Shown here: positions 37,538-48,172 of the stretch, piece after piece
Numbering within the stretch: the first letter of the stretch is position 1
How the letters are laid out: every line of letters begins with the position of its first letter
The notes under the pieces: generated by a model
Told to the model about the DNA's origin: nothing
Database searches by the model: none
Seen by the model: the letters and a program-made list of their open reading frames with translations, nothing else
Translations under genes and position numbers: made by a program
Origin: Zychaea mexicana
Taxonomy: Eukaryota; Mucoromycota; Mucoromycetes; Mucorales; Lichtheimiaceae
Direction of reading: 5' to 3'
DNA length: 64,000 nucleotides
Assembly (NCBI RefSeq): GCF_025766255.1
Contig: NW_026516801.1
Span: 41,514 to 105,513, forward strand

Positions 37538-37589
37538 ACGTTCAATAACAAAATTTTTGTATACCATGTAAAGATAAGTGCTTAAGGGT

Positions 37590-38533
37590 TTATTGTTGTT
37601 GAGGGATGAATACATGCTTTTGGTAATACTGAAGTTCGGAAATGCTTTCCTTGATATCATCGAGTGCGCGATGGCAGTTCTTCTTTTGGACACCTTTGGC
37701 AATGTCCGGGTACCATCGCCTCGTCAGTTCTTTGATCGTGCTGACATCTGTAGAGAGATAATTGTACGTTTGTTTGCGTATTAAGTTAATATGACATTGC
37801 TGCTTCTGCTATATAGGAGAAAGAGGATTCAAGTGGCAGGTAAACTTTACCAACGATACGGTAATGCAAATAGTCGACAAGTTCAGGCATCTCTTTCTCA
37901 AGGAATCGTTTGTCAGCATGAACAGAATTGCCTGCGAGTGGCGCTTCACCGGTTTTAATGTGCTTCTTCAGAAAGTCCAACACTTGGTCTTTAGCATTTT
38001 CAGTGGACACTTGTGATTCCAGAACCGCTTTGGTTAGGCCAGACTATTGTGATTTTTGTTTTTCTCGTCAATATTCGGCTTTGAAACGCAAAATTGATAA
38101 CCCACTAATACTAATAGACTTTACAGCGCCATGATGTTCTTTGCACCAGTCTACATGGCAACAAATAGATGATAGGTCCGTAAGTCATCATTGTAAATAC
38201 CGGCAAACTAAATCGTGGTGATAAGCCGTTACCCCTTACCATTCATATTATCCATAAGTTCACGGGGCTGGTTAATAACAAGCTCTGGTCCCTTGTATTA
38301 TGCACAGATTAGTTATGCTACATACTAGCCACAAACCCATCAAGTTACTACCTCGGCAACAATATTCAGATCGCCGTCCGTTATCAATACGGCAATTTCG
38401 ATCAAGCGATCTTTAGCAATGTCGAGACCTGTCATCTGGATCGCTTTTGGCATTAGCGCAAGTACGCAAAATCTGGGCATAGAGAGTCATTGTATACCTC
38501 ACAATCAATCCAAACTAGGGGATTCTTCACCAT
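37590..38533 (-). CDS. REX2: Oligoribonuclease (3'-5' exoribonuclease)
   Basis: Six exons join in phase: 38498-38533, 38352-38435, 38240-38291, 38125-38150, 37851-38043, 37590-37747 (182 aa, like E. coli Orn at 181). The DEDDh catalytic set is visible: Asp and Glu in VWIDCEMTGLD, Asp in the [10 protein letters not shown] region, and His with Asp in [30 protein letters not shown] and [20 protein letters not shown] are family landmarks. The enzyme degrades RNA fragments of two to five nucleotides to mononucleotides, in mitochondria and/or cytosol. No mitochondrial presequence is visible, unlike yeast Rex2. WIDCEM has Cys where Leu is usual. It is divergent from the kinesin gene, with 194 bp between starts. 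Confidence 0.92.
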
Positions 38534-38727
38534 GGTATTAAACTTGGACAGCAAAAAACGCGAGCAGAAAACCATGTAATCGATTTTTGCCCTCAAATTA
38601 AAAAAGCGCGTAACGTGTGTGTGTGTGTTTCACAAGGCGCGTACCAGCGCAACCCATAACTATTTTATTTTAAACCTTTTTTTACTTTACTTTCCAGGAA
38701 CCCTTCTTTTTTATTTTAAAAGCGATC
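38534..38727. promoter_or_regulatory. Shared divergent promoter of REX2 and the kinesin-6 gene
   Basis: Only 194 bp separate the two start codons. It contains a GT run (about 38612-38627) and T-rich tracts next to the kinesin start. No TATA box is evident. Confidence 0.5.
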
Positions 38728-41700
38728 ATGTCCCGTAATGACCGTGGCGGTAATACTGCTACCACCATTACTACAACTCCAGGTCCAAAGACTCCTAATC
38801 GTACACCTCAACGTTCAGCAACAACTCCCAATCGCACTCCCACTCGAACACCAACGCAACAACGATCCTTTTTCAATCCAAAAACTATAGTACGACCCAC
38901 ACCACCCGATTTCACTGCCATGTCCGCAAATGACTCTATAATACGCAAATCAGTTCTTGGGAAACGAAGCGACGATAGTTTTGTACCATACAACCCTGAA
39001 AAAGAACCTATCAAGGTAAAAATTATATCATATTACCGTTTTTCTACGCAGAAAAAGCCTGGGCTGATTATCTCTTTGCGTGTGTGTAACATATACATTT
39101 AACTCTCCTGTGTAATTAGGCCTATCTACGAATACGACCGCAACCTGTAAACCATGAAGCAATGGTAGAATCACCGTATCTACAAGTTGTGGATGATCTT
39201 GAAGTATCCATGACGCCACCAGAGGTACAGATAATCAGGAAGGATAGCTCATGTGGAAATGCGATCCAGAGTAGCGGCCCAAAATGAACCACGTATATAT
39301 GTATATTATATAGGATTCGAATGCTTATAGAACACGCAACCGAGCACCCGAACGATACAAATTCACAAAGATATTCACTGATTCTGTCACTCAACAAGAT
39401 TTCTTCAACAAAACGACATTGCCGCTAGTTCGGGATGTATTAACTGGAGAAAATGCATTGGTGTTTGCCTACGGAGTCACGAACTCGGGCAAGACGTATT
39501 CGGTGATGGGAACAAAGAAGGAACGTGGCATATTGCCTCGAACGCTGGATGTTATATTTAATAGTGTTGATGGTTACATAAGCGAATCCAAGGTAGCATC
39601 AATTATTCAGCTTATGAGGAAAAAAAAGGCTGGATTGTCGGTATATCTAGAGGAAGTTGCTTGCTTATTCGCTCACTCACGCGCATGCCGTACTTTAAAA
39701 TATACAATCTAGCTCAAGCCTGCGATGCATAGCTTGGTCCAACCGTATGAGAATCCAACGGAAGAAAATAGACATGTATTAGAGGGGTTAGGCAATGCCG
39801 ATACACCGCATCCACACCCAGGAACATCCGTAAGTGAATCTATCTTTTCTTTTTCGCATGTACCAAATATGCCCCTGACCCCGCTTAATTATGATAATGT
39901 TGTAGAACCCAAATTTATGGGAAGGATATCACTTGCCAGCTGAACGGGATCAAACTAGTAAGAAGAGAAAGATAATTATAGCGGTGCAATTGTGTTGTTG
40001 GAACTTACATGTGTCGTATGTGTTAGTACTCGACATTGGCCAAAAATTCGAGTATGGGATCTGGGTCTCTTTTGCAGAAATATATACGGAAAAGATCTAT
40101 GACTTACTGGTGCCTCCTAACAAGCAATTGAAACGGCAATCACTATCGCTCAAATACGAGTTTCGAAGTGGACACAAGTACATCTCTGGTCTAACGGAAG
40201 TCAGTGTTCAATCTATTGAGGTAATCGCCCAAGAAATTTATTCTAAAGATACAAACGTGCTGCGTTTGGGTGGATCAACGAGATGGATGATAAAGACACG
40301 CTAACCGAACAAAATACATGCTCGAAATCCTATGTATTCTAGGAAGCATATGCCTTGTTGCACGAAAGCCAAAAAAATCGCGCTGTTTATTCTACTTTAT
40401 TGAATCATACCAGCAGTCGAAGCCATAGTATCTTTACTGTACGGATTGTTAGGACTCCTATTGATGACGAGGACTATGTCATTGAGGTAATACTTTCAAA
40501 AGCATGAAATATCGCTTAACAATTAGCTTTTCCAACCTTTCTCTCCTACTTTTGTACGGTTTTATCATAATCAGTTATTCAAGTATTAACTGGAAAGCTC
40601 ATGCTCGAAAATAGGACCCCGCTTATGCAACCGTATCCAAAATGTCAATCGTGGACCTGGCTGGCTCGGAACGGTATCGGAATACATTTAATACCGGTAA
40701 GAAAATAAGTGATACAAGCTCACTTTGCTTGAATGTATGTCTGACCGTAAAACGCTAATGGAAATTGCTTCTATGTCTGTAGGCCAACGATTAAAGGAAG
40801 CTGGCAATATCAACAAGTCATTGATGGTCTTGGGCCAATGTATGGAGACGCTCAGACTTAATCAGATCAAAACAGAGATGGGGAAGGTAAGAAAAGTGTG
40901 CACTGAGAGAGAAAGGAAAAAGATTGGCTTACACAATATAATGGCTCCAAAAGCGTGCAGCCATTGTCCCGTTTAGACATAGTAAATTAACCGAGCTATT
41001 CAAGAGCTCGTTTGAGGGTGACGGAAAAGCGGTAAGTAGGAAGAGGTTTTGGGGGTGGGCGAGTGGAGCTTGGCTAAACGGGAAAAGAAAGCTCGGATGC
41101 ACAAAATAACTGTGGAGGGATAAGGAGGTCAAGAAAATACAAGTTGGTTAACCAATCATTGGGATGTGTGCAACAACTGACCGGCCAACAAAAACAGGTT
41201 ATGGTTGTCAATGTCAATCCTTTCGATACTGGATTCGACGAGAATAGTCATGTCATGAAATTCGCAGCTGTTGCAAAGAATGTAGCAACTTGGCGTCGGA
41301 TTCATCCCAAACTCGACTTGCATGGCATTTCTGGCTCAGGTATAAACAAACAAAAACAAGGTTGATGTTACACACTTTTAATGCTGCTGCTCATCGTCAT
41401 CGTCACTTTATGTTTTGCAGCTAAGCGACTTCGCACACAATCCTACGACAAACAAAGAGTACAGCAGCAGCAGCAGCAGCAATTACAGCAATACCAACAG
41501 CAACAACAACAGCAGCAGCAGCATCACCAGTTCAATGGTAAATATCAGATGGATGTGGGAAATATGCGAACCATACAGCAAAAATTCAAGAAACGCTAAT
41601 GTTAATGCTCAGATGATTACTTTTCGCTGGGCGAGTTCGATTTCTCACGATTGAGCGACGAAGAGGATGAAGATGAAAGCGACGACCCGTTCGTTGACAA

Positions 41701-43688
41701 TCTAATTATACAACTAGAAGATCTCCATGGAAAGGTAAAAGAGATGATCATGTGGAGTAGAGAGAGAGAGAAGACGACAAGCCATGCCTTTCTAAACGTG
41801 TGTGAATTGTATAGTGGATCGAAGCCGAAACACGCTGCGCTACCATTGAGTCAACAGTACGTCAGCAGGTTGCCAAGGAAACCGAAACCGAACTGCGAAA
41901 AATGGAAGATATCTACATGTCTGCATTGAAGAGTCAAGTAAGTGTAACTCTCTCTTTTATATTTTGCCGCAGAGAAGAAGGGGGTGATAACACTCAAATC
42001 GAATACGACAGAATGATATGAACCAGTCTGAGATCCGTGAACACATGGAGTCGATGCATAAGGATGCTTCGGGTAAGTGAATATGTGTGAGCATCTCAAT
42101 GAAGAATAATAAGAGGAGGAGGAGAAAAAAGCGGGCTAACTCGCATGCACATGGTGCATATAACAAATGAAATTTAAGATCAAGTGCACGAGCGAATATG
42201 GGCCGATGTAAGTCGATATACTTTCTTTTTTTGTCTGCTACAAAGTTCATAAAGCCTAATAATCAAGGTTGTAATTTTGCAGCTTCACGATAGACAACAG
42301 TCCCTGACTGCCGAAATGGACCGGCTACGTGCCATCATGCGTGATCACGAGGCTACCAAACACAGTCTGTTGGAAAAGGTATAGTGCTATCGCATGTGTG
42401 TGTTTACTGGAAAAAAAAAAGAGAATTAGAGTTTCGGCAAAACCCCTTGCTAACTCCCCCCGCTTTTTCCTCCTTTACATCGCTTACCATGGCTCTATTC
42501 TGCTAGATCGCTGAGCTAGAAGGTGACAAGCGACGTGAACAAGATACGAATCGACAGTTGACACAGCAGCTTCGTGAACGTGAACAAGAGCAGCTCAAGG
42601 TTTCATCTTGTTCCTCCGCGTCTGCATCAGCATTAACACATGAACCTATGGATGAAGATGGCAGCGAGAACGATCAGCGTCCTGCACCCGCTGCATTGAA
42701 GCGACAAATATCCGAGATGGATGTGGACACAAACATCAACAGCAGCGAGCACAAGGATCCTAAATTCCAAGAAATGCTCGAGCTGCGAAAACGACTGCGT
42801 CGTAGCGTTTTCAAGAACGGTAAAGAGGTTAGTGGACTATTCAATTCGATAGTTCCCGCTTTCTTTTAGTGCCATGTCAAGAACTGACACGTGAGATCTT
42901 TTGTATGTACAGTATGCCGAGGACGCTGGGGATGTCATGAAGCAAGTGGAAGAATTTGAAGGAGTCACGTTTGAGCTGATCAAGGTAAGAGTTTGCAGAG
43001 CAAGGTGGAACATGGAGTGTCCTTCTCTGGTTCTCTGTGATCGGAAACACCCCCAATTGACCCTATTTGTCTGTGTTGCAGGAAACGACCATGGGCCGCC
43101 TTTTGAAACTCATTGCTCAAAGGAAATTCGCCAGTGACCCTGCACACATTCAAGAACGTGCTACACGGTTGTTTAAGCGGTTTGCACGACTTTCAATTGA
43201 TGTCTTGGCACCTGCCAAGGGACCGCGTAGCAACAAAAACAACAACAGACACAATCACACGGTGATGGTCAGTGTGGATGCCGGCAGGGAAGAAGAGTTA
43301 ATATCAGATATGCGTGTTGCGCTTGAAACTCTGCAGCATGAGAACATGAAATTGAAAAGCCGAGTCAAGGTAGAGTTTAAAGCTCGCACTGTCAGCACAC
43401 ATTGCACCCAGTATCCCGCTATGACTCGGCTAACACAATGACGCATATGTGTAATAGGCTATGCATGTGGGTCAACGTCGGTTAAAACAGGCGTTTGAAA
43501 AAACCAAAAATGATGTGTCCATTGCGTCAAGCGTGGCTCAACCTCATCATCATCAACATCAACAAGAGAATTACTTTGAACCCAATACGGCGTCGGCACA
43601 AGATCCGGAGCCTTCCGAAAGCACTGAAGATGTAAGCACTTGTGCGCTATTGAATATGTGATGGACTGGTGGAAGCAGCACCGCTCGC

Positions 43689-43724
<36 letters not shown>

Positions 43725-44118
43725 GTTATTATTATTATAGGCTCTAACCTAGTCGTTCCTCTCTGCTGACCTGAACTGTTTGTTGTTTATCTTAGTACGC
43801 ACACCATTCGACTTCTCCAAGGCGATTAGCGTCGTCATCTGCCGCATTCAGTCCTATTTTGGCAGCTCCCGCACTACCGTTGCCAAGCAACAGTGACGAA
43901 GACAACGACGACCCTGTGGATGACGACGATGATGATAACAGCAACAACAACAACAACAACGAAGGGGAAGACTTCACGCGTATGTTCGAACGCTCCGTAC
44001 GCCCGCCAAGACGGAGGAGGTTTGTGTTGTTCCATCGTGCCTCATCTGTTTTGAGTTTAAATGTCTGTGTACACGTATTCATCCGTACTGTTATAGAAAA
44101 CTTCGAGCGAGACAATAA
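38728..44118 (+). CDS. Kinesin-6 family motor (KIF20/KIF23/Klp9 type)
   Basis: Twenty-three exons are proposed, all joining in phase. The first is 38728-39015, the last two are 43796-44019 and 44097-44118 (1077 aa). The motor (about residues 97-530) has AYLRIRPQP, P-loop FAYGVTNSGKTYSVMG, ILPRTLDVIFNS (kinesin-6 type), FAEIYTEKIYDLL, switch I NHTSSRSHSIF, switch II VDLAGSERY, NINKSLMVLGQCMETLR and RHSKLTELFKSSFEG. An insertion rich in polar residues sits between ILPRTLDVIFNS and FAEIYTEKIYDLL, as in kinesin-6. A poly-Gln linker, acidic patch and coiled coil follow (ETELRKMEDIYMSALKSQ and LTAEMDRLRAIMRDHEATK). Kinesin-6 motors bundle antiparallel microtubules in the spindle midzone and help cytokinesis. 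The basic tail ends RRRKLRARQ. Confidence 0.88.
43690..43739 (+). repeat. ATT microsatellite in the kinesin intron
   Basis: About fifteen TTA/ATT units, one interrupted by G, fill the intron between exons 21 and 22 of the kinesin gene. Confidence 0.9.
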
Positions 44119-44344
44119 GTCACCCGTGGAAACCCATTACATTGATACTAGTCCTTAACCCTCGCCTCCTTTTACCACTCCATCCTCCTCCCCCAAATTC
44201 CCTTTCCTCTTACATGTCTTTACGCATACTACACTTCAATACACCCCCGAAACTACCTATTATGTATTACCGCCACCACTAGGTCGACCCTGTGACCAGA
44301 GCTCCGATTAAGGGGTCACGTACACCCTAGCTAATAGAAAAACG

Positions 44345-44352
44345 TATATAAA
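44345..44352 (+). promoter_or_regulatory. TATA box of the PPxY/NPF small protein gene
   Basis: TATATAAA lies about 125 bp before the ATG at 44476, followed by a strongly pyrimidine-rich tract just before the start codon. Confidence 0.6.
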
Positions 44353-44475
44353 AGACAAGAGCATCGCATCGACTAGACTCTTTTATTTTCAGCTGCCCTT
44401 CTCTCTAGCCTTTCTCTTTTCTTTTTTTTTTCGCGCTTATTGCTACTTGACACTACCAAACGGATAAACGACACA

Positions 44476-44817
44476 ATGCTTGCATATCGACCCTCCATGT
44501 ATAACGATTTCCCTGTTGCACCGTACACCTATCTCAACGATTACGGCGACGATGACGACGACTTTGATCGCTTACATCTACAAGCACCACCTCCGCCGTA
44601 CAGTGAGCCAGCACAGAATAACAACAACAACAACAGCTATGCTGTGGATGAGAAACGAGGACACCAGCATTATGCTCACGTTGCTACTGAGTGTCGTTGC
44701 CGCAGACGCAACAGCATCTTCCACAAGATCCATCACTTCAGACAATCGCTTGCACTTCGACGAGCCACTCGACGGGAAAAGCGACCGCAGGACGGCAAGA
44801 CGAACCCCTTTGAGTAG
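44476..44817 (+). CDS. Small hypothetical protein with PPxY and C-terminal NPF motifs
   Basis: The intronless frame encodes 113 residues from ATG 44476. The N-terminal third is Tyr/Asp-rich (YLNDYGDDDDDFDRLH), then PPPPYSEP, an Asn run, a Cys-containing basic stretch CRCRRRNSIFHKIHHF, an Arg-rich helix-like segment and the end KTNPFE. PPxY motifs bind WW domains such as those of Rsp5/NEDD4 ubiquitin ligases, and NPF motifs bind EH domains of endocytic proteins. A role as an adaptor in endocytosis or ubiquitin sorting is inference only. A good TATA box argues that the gene is real. No family is recognised. Confidence 0.6.
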   Translation: MLAYRPSMYNDFPVAPYTYLNDYGDDDDDFDRLHLQAPPPPYSEPAQNNNNNNSYAVDEKRGHQHYAHVATECRCRRRNSIFHKIHHFRQSLALRRATRREKRPQDGKTNPFE

Positions 44818-46327
44818 AAAAGTAGCGAAAGGCCAATTATCTCGCTTTTGTGTACAAAGTCTATAAATGAGATCAACAAACAACAACAACCACACCAGGA
44901 ATTATCACACACAAACACATACCCCCTTCAATCACAACAAAAACAAAAAGAGGGCTTATGATTGCCATTAAGAAGCAATTTCCGTGGAAATCATCATTTA
45001 CCTGCATTGTTTCCCTTATTTTTTTCTCACTCTTTCCATCATCCATCAGCCTAGGCCCCCTCCTGTCTTATTTCTTTGTTGCAGGCATCAGCTTGTAAAT
45101 CATCATTCACTGTATATGTATAGAATTCCATGTATTAACAACTCCCCCCCTTTTTTCTTCTTTTCTGTCTATTTATGGTATGTCATCATCATCAACAGCA
45201 GCATAACACCATCCATCACTATCATCATGTCCATTCGAATAAACTCTTTATACATAACAATTTGACGTTTCCATTGTAGGTTGTAGAGAAGGTGGAGATG
45301 TTCCGTGCGCGAATTGCTATATGCGTGCACGCTAAATTCACAAAAGGAAAAACAAGGGGGAGTCATGCATTATTGTTGTGAATGATCGGTAGCGTTTTCC
45401 GAGAGACGAGAACGTGGGAGAGACACCATTAGAACAAAGAGAGGCACATACACATCCAAAATTTCATATTATCGTTTGTGCCTTTTGTGACCTTGCAGGG
45501 TCTTGGAGGATCGTTCTAGGTGTTCTAAAGGCTATAAAGGTTACAAACGGCAATCTGTATAATGCGGATGCAAATTAAAGGAAACGTGGTGGCGAGCAGA
45601 TCGTTGACCACGTAGTCGTATGAATCGACGTCGGCGGGTCCCAGGGTTGGCATTGCTTCTCTATGTACATTGGTACCCAATGGTTCTATTCAATTATTGG
45701 GACTTCAGTTTTTGTCATTAGCTCAGTATCGTCGTTGAAGAATAACACAAAAATCAGTATTGTTCGCAAGTAAAAGTTAAGACGCTTTTAAGATTGGATA
45801 CACGAAGTAATGACGGTCAGGTCGTTATTCATTTTGCCGCGAGACATCCTATATCGGAGCGTGGTAGTTTGTTCATGATATGGTCGATGGTATGTAGCTC
45901 GTTGTCTTGATCTGTTGGTGTTGTGCGAAAGGCCGTGTACAACTGCTAGTAGTGGTGTCAGGGATGTGCAGCTGACGTAATGCTACCGTTTCGCGCGTGG
46001 TGCTCCGCAACGACAATCCCAAAGTGGATAGGATGGTAGCAGTGCATTCTTCGTCTGATGAGGCGACTGCGGTCGCTGAGAAAAGCGGCCAGATAGAGTA
46101 TCCTGGAGGGCCGGAGACATCGGATGGTTTTAAATGAGCTGCGTCGTTCGCCGAATTGGTCTTGTTTTTGTTCTTGAGCTTCTGGTATCCTTGGTGCAGA
46201 GGATTGGTGGTAATTATTCTACTCCAATGGCCGTCGCCTTTCATACTCCAAAGCAGGGAGAGTTCAATTACACTAGCCATGCTGGATACATGCAGAGAGA
46301 GTTGGAAGTCTTGTTTTCATCGATAGG
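44818..46327. other. Intergenic region, no supported gene
   Basis: The stretch holds the 3' UTR of the small protein gene and pyrimidine-rich sequence. A minus-strand frame of 135 codons (45873-46280) has no recognisable features and may be chance. No terminal repeats were seen. Confidence 0.4.
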
Positions 46328-46814
46328 ATTGATAGGAAGAAGAATATTTTCAAGCTTGTCTACGGTGAATACATTGCACTCGAAAAGATTGAAAACATAT
46401 ACGCCAAGCATCCTATCGTCGCCCAATTTTATCTTCGTGGCGACTCGCTTCATCACTCGTTGGTTGGCATTGTAGTCCCTGATCCAGAAGAACTGGCTGA
46501 TTTGGTGCGATCCAAACTTCCATCCTTCGTTATCCGGTTTAAGCTACCACGAGCTTTGCAACAACAAGCAAGTAACCAAGGCAGTGTTGGACCTGCTGAC
46601 GCAAGTTAGCAAGAAGGGTGGTCTGCGTGGTTTCGAGTTTACAAAGGCCATTCGTTTGGTGACAGAGCCCCTTCTCCATTGATAACGGCTTGTTGACTCC
46701 TACTCTTAAAGTTAAGCGTCCGCAGGCACGGAAGCACTGTGAAGTACAAATCGCTGAACTTTATGAAGAACTGGGTGCGGCCAATGGTTCGACGGCTGCT
46801 ACTGCCAGGTTGTA
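46328..46814 (+). pseudogene. Long-chain acyl-CoA synthetase, frameshifted C-terminal relic
   Basis: The three plus-strand frames give successive parts of the C-terminal domain. IDRKKNIFKLVYGEYIALEK and IYAKHPIVAQFYLRGDSLHH lie in frame from 46328. NNKQVTKAVLDLL and GGLRGFEFTKAIRLVTEP are in a second frame from about 46557. Then FSIDNGLLTPTLKVKRPQAR and IAELYEELGA lie in a third frame from 46672, ending at TAA 46812-46814. The order and spacing match fungal FAA1/ACSL proteins, which activate fatty acids to acyl-CoA. At least two frame changes (between about 46500 and 46557, and an extra C near 46671) and the lack of the AMP-binding domain show that it is dead. A functional parent gene elsewhere in the genome is likely. 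Confidence 0.8.
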
Positions 46815-47587
46815 AAAGCTATAAATAAAAAGGGATTACCAGTCGAGCTGCTACAATAAGAAACCAAGAAGATAAATTGCTTGTTATACTGTTACATACA
46901 AGGTTTTAGAATGCATTGAATATGTTACCTGCTTCTATTTTGAATGATGTGATATTACTGTATGGGTTTCCATTTGACAACTGTTGTTCTCTGTTTATTG
47001 CGTATGTCGCACGGTGACTGTAAAGGCTACTGCTTAGTAAAGATATGTTCTTGTTTACTATCTGACTACATTGATAACATCAGGACCGGGAAAATAGCGG
47101 ATGTATGCATAAAACACTCGTCTATAAATCGACGGCAAAGATACATACAGAAAGCAAGTTTGTGTTGCCGTCCAATTTTTTCTTACAGTACAGCATTTGC
47201 CTATTGCATACATATATGTATTAGCAACCATAAATTCCTGTTGATCCAGTTGATCTGATATAGCACACTAGAAGACCATGTCATTTCACTTTGTTTGTAA
47301 TTACATATATGTTTTATTTTTATATGAAAATGAAATTATGTGTATATATTATTAAATGAAAGGTTGAGAGGGTTTGCGAGATGGAATAAATACATTAGGA
47401 ACGAGAAGAAAAACGGTAAGATGAGAGAAGTAGGAGGAGGAGGAGGAGGAAAAAGGGGGACAAATAATACATCTGCATTTGGAATATATTGAAAGGGCAG
47501 TGTAGGGTGATGTAGAAGCTATGTTGTTTGATGGTTTCACTTTGCCTTTTTCTTGAGAACAAGATAACCTAGGTTGGCGCGAAGACT
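46815..47587. other. Intergenic region, no supported gene
   Basis: An open frame at 46962-47258 (+) has no features. The stretch from 47400 to 47460 is purine-rich (AGGAGG repeats). Nothing else is seen. Confidence 0.45.
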
Positions 47588-47773
47588 TTAGGCGGTCGAA
47601 TACCATTTGAACAGGTTCATGTCTTGTCCTTTTTTCAAGCAATCTTTCCATTTCATGGTTTTTGTTGTATGGCTCGCATAACATTCCTTGACCAATGCCT
47701 TTTCTTGTTCCAGCTCTTCCGGTGTGATCGGTGCTTCTGACGAAGGATGGCTCAAGGGCAGGTTTTCTGGCAT
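47588..47773 (-). CDS. Small hypothetical protein or last exon, next to the transposon island
   Basis: The frame encodes 61 residues from ATG 47773: MPENLPLSHPSSEAPITPEE at the start and LFKWYSTA at the end. It is charged with balanced codon use like the host genes, unlike the AT-rich DNA that begins just upstream at about 47790. It may be a complete small gene or the last exon of one whose 5' part was cut off by insertion of element A1. I do not recognise it. Two Cys residues (KECYASH, KDCLKK) are present but do not form a CHCH pattern. Confidence 0.4.
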   Translation of the reverse strand: MPENLPLSHPSSEAPITPEELEQEKALVKECYASHTTKTMKWKDCLKKGQDMNLFKWYSTA

Positions 47774-48172
47774 TTCCAATGGGAGATAAACATTACTTAT
47801 TATTTAAAGATTTGTTAATAAAATTTACTTTTTTAATTGATCCAAATATAATAAAAATAATATAAGATTTTATTTCGTTTTATATCATAAATTAAAAAAT
47901 TAAATTCTACTATTATTAAAAATATGAATAAATATATACAATATGGATACAAGTATGGAAATTATAGATGATTATAAAAATAAAAATGATGAAAATATTA
48001 AAAATTATAAAGATGATTTAAAAATAGAAATAAATAAGTTATTATTAAATGAATGGCAATTTTTATCAGAAGATTTGAAGAAAATAAATAATTCATTTAA
48101 ACATAGGATAGAACTTAAAAATATTAAATATATCGATGAAATCAAAAAAGAATCATTAAATAAATTAGGATA

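Noticed and set aside
45873..46280. 135-codon minus-strand frame
   Set aside because: It shows no splice-joined continuation, signal or known motif, and borders a pseudogene.
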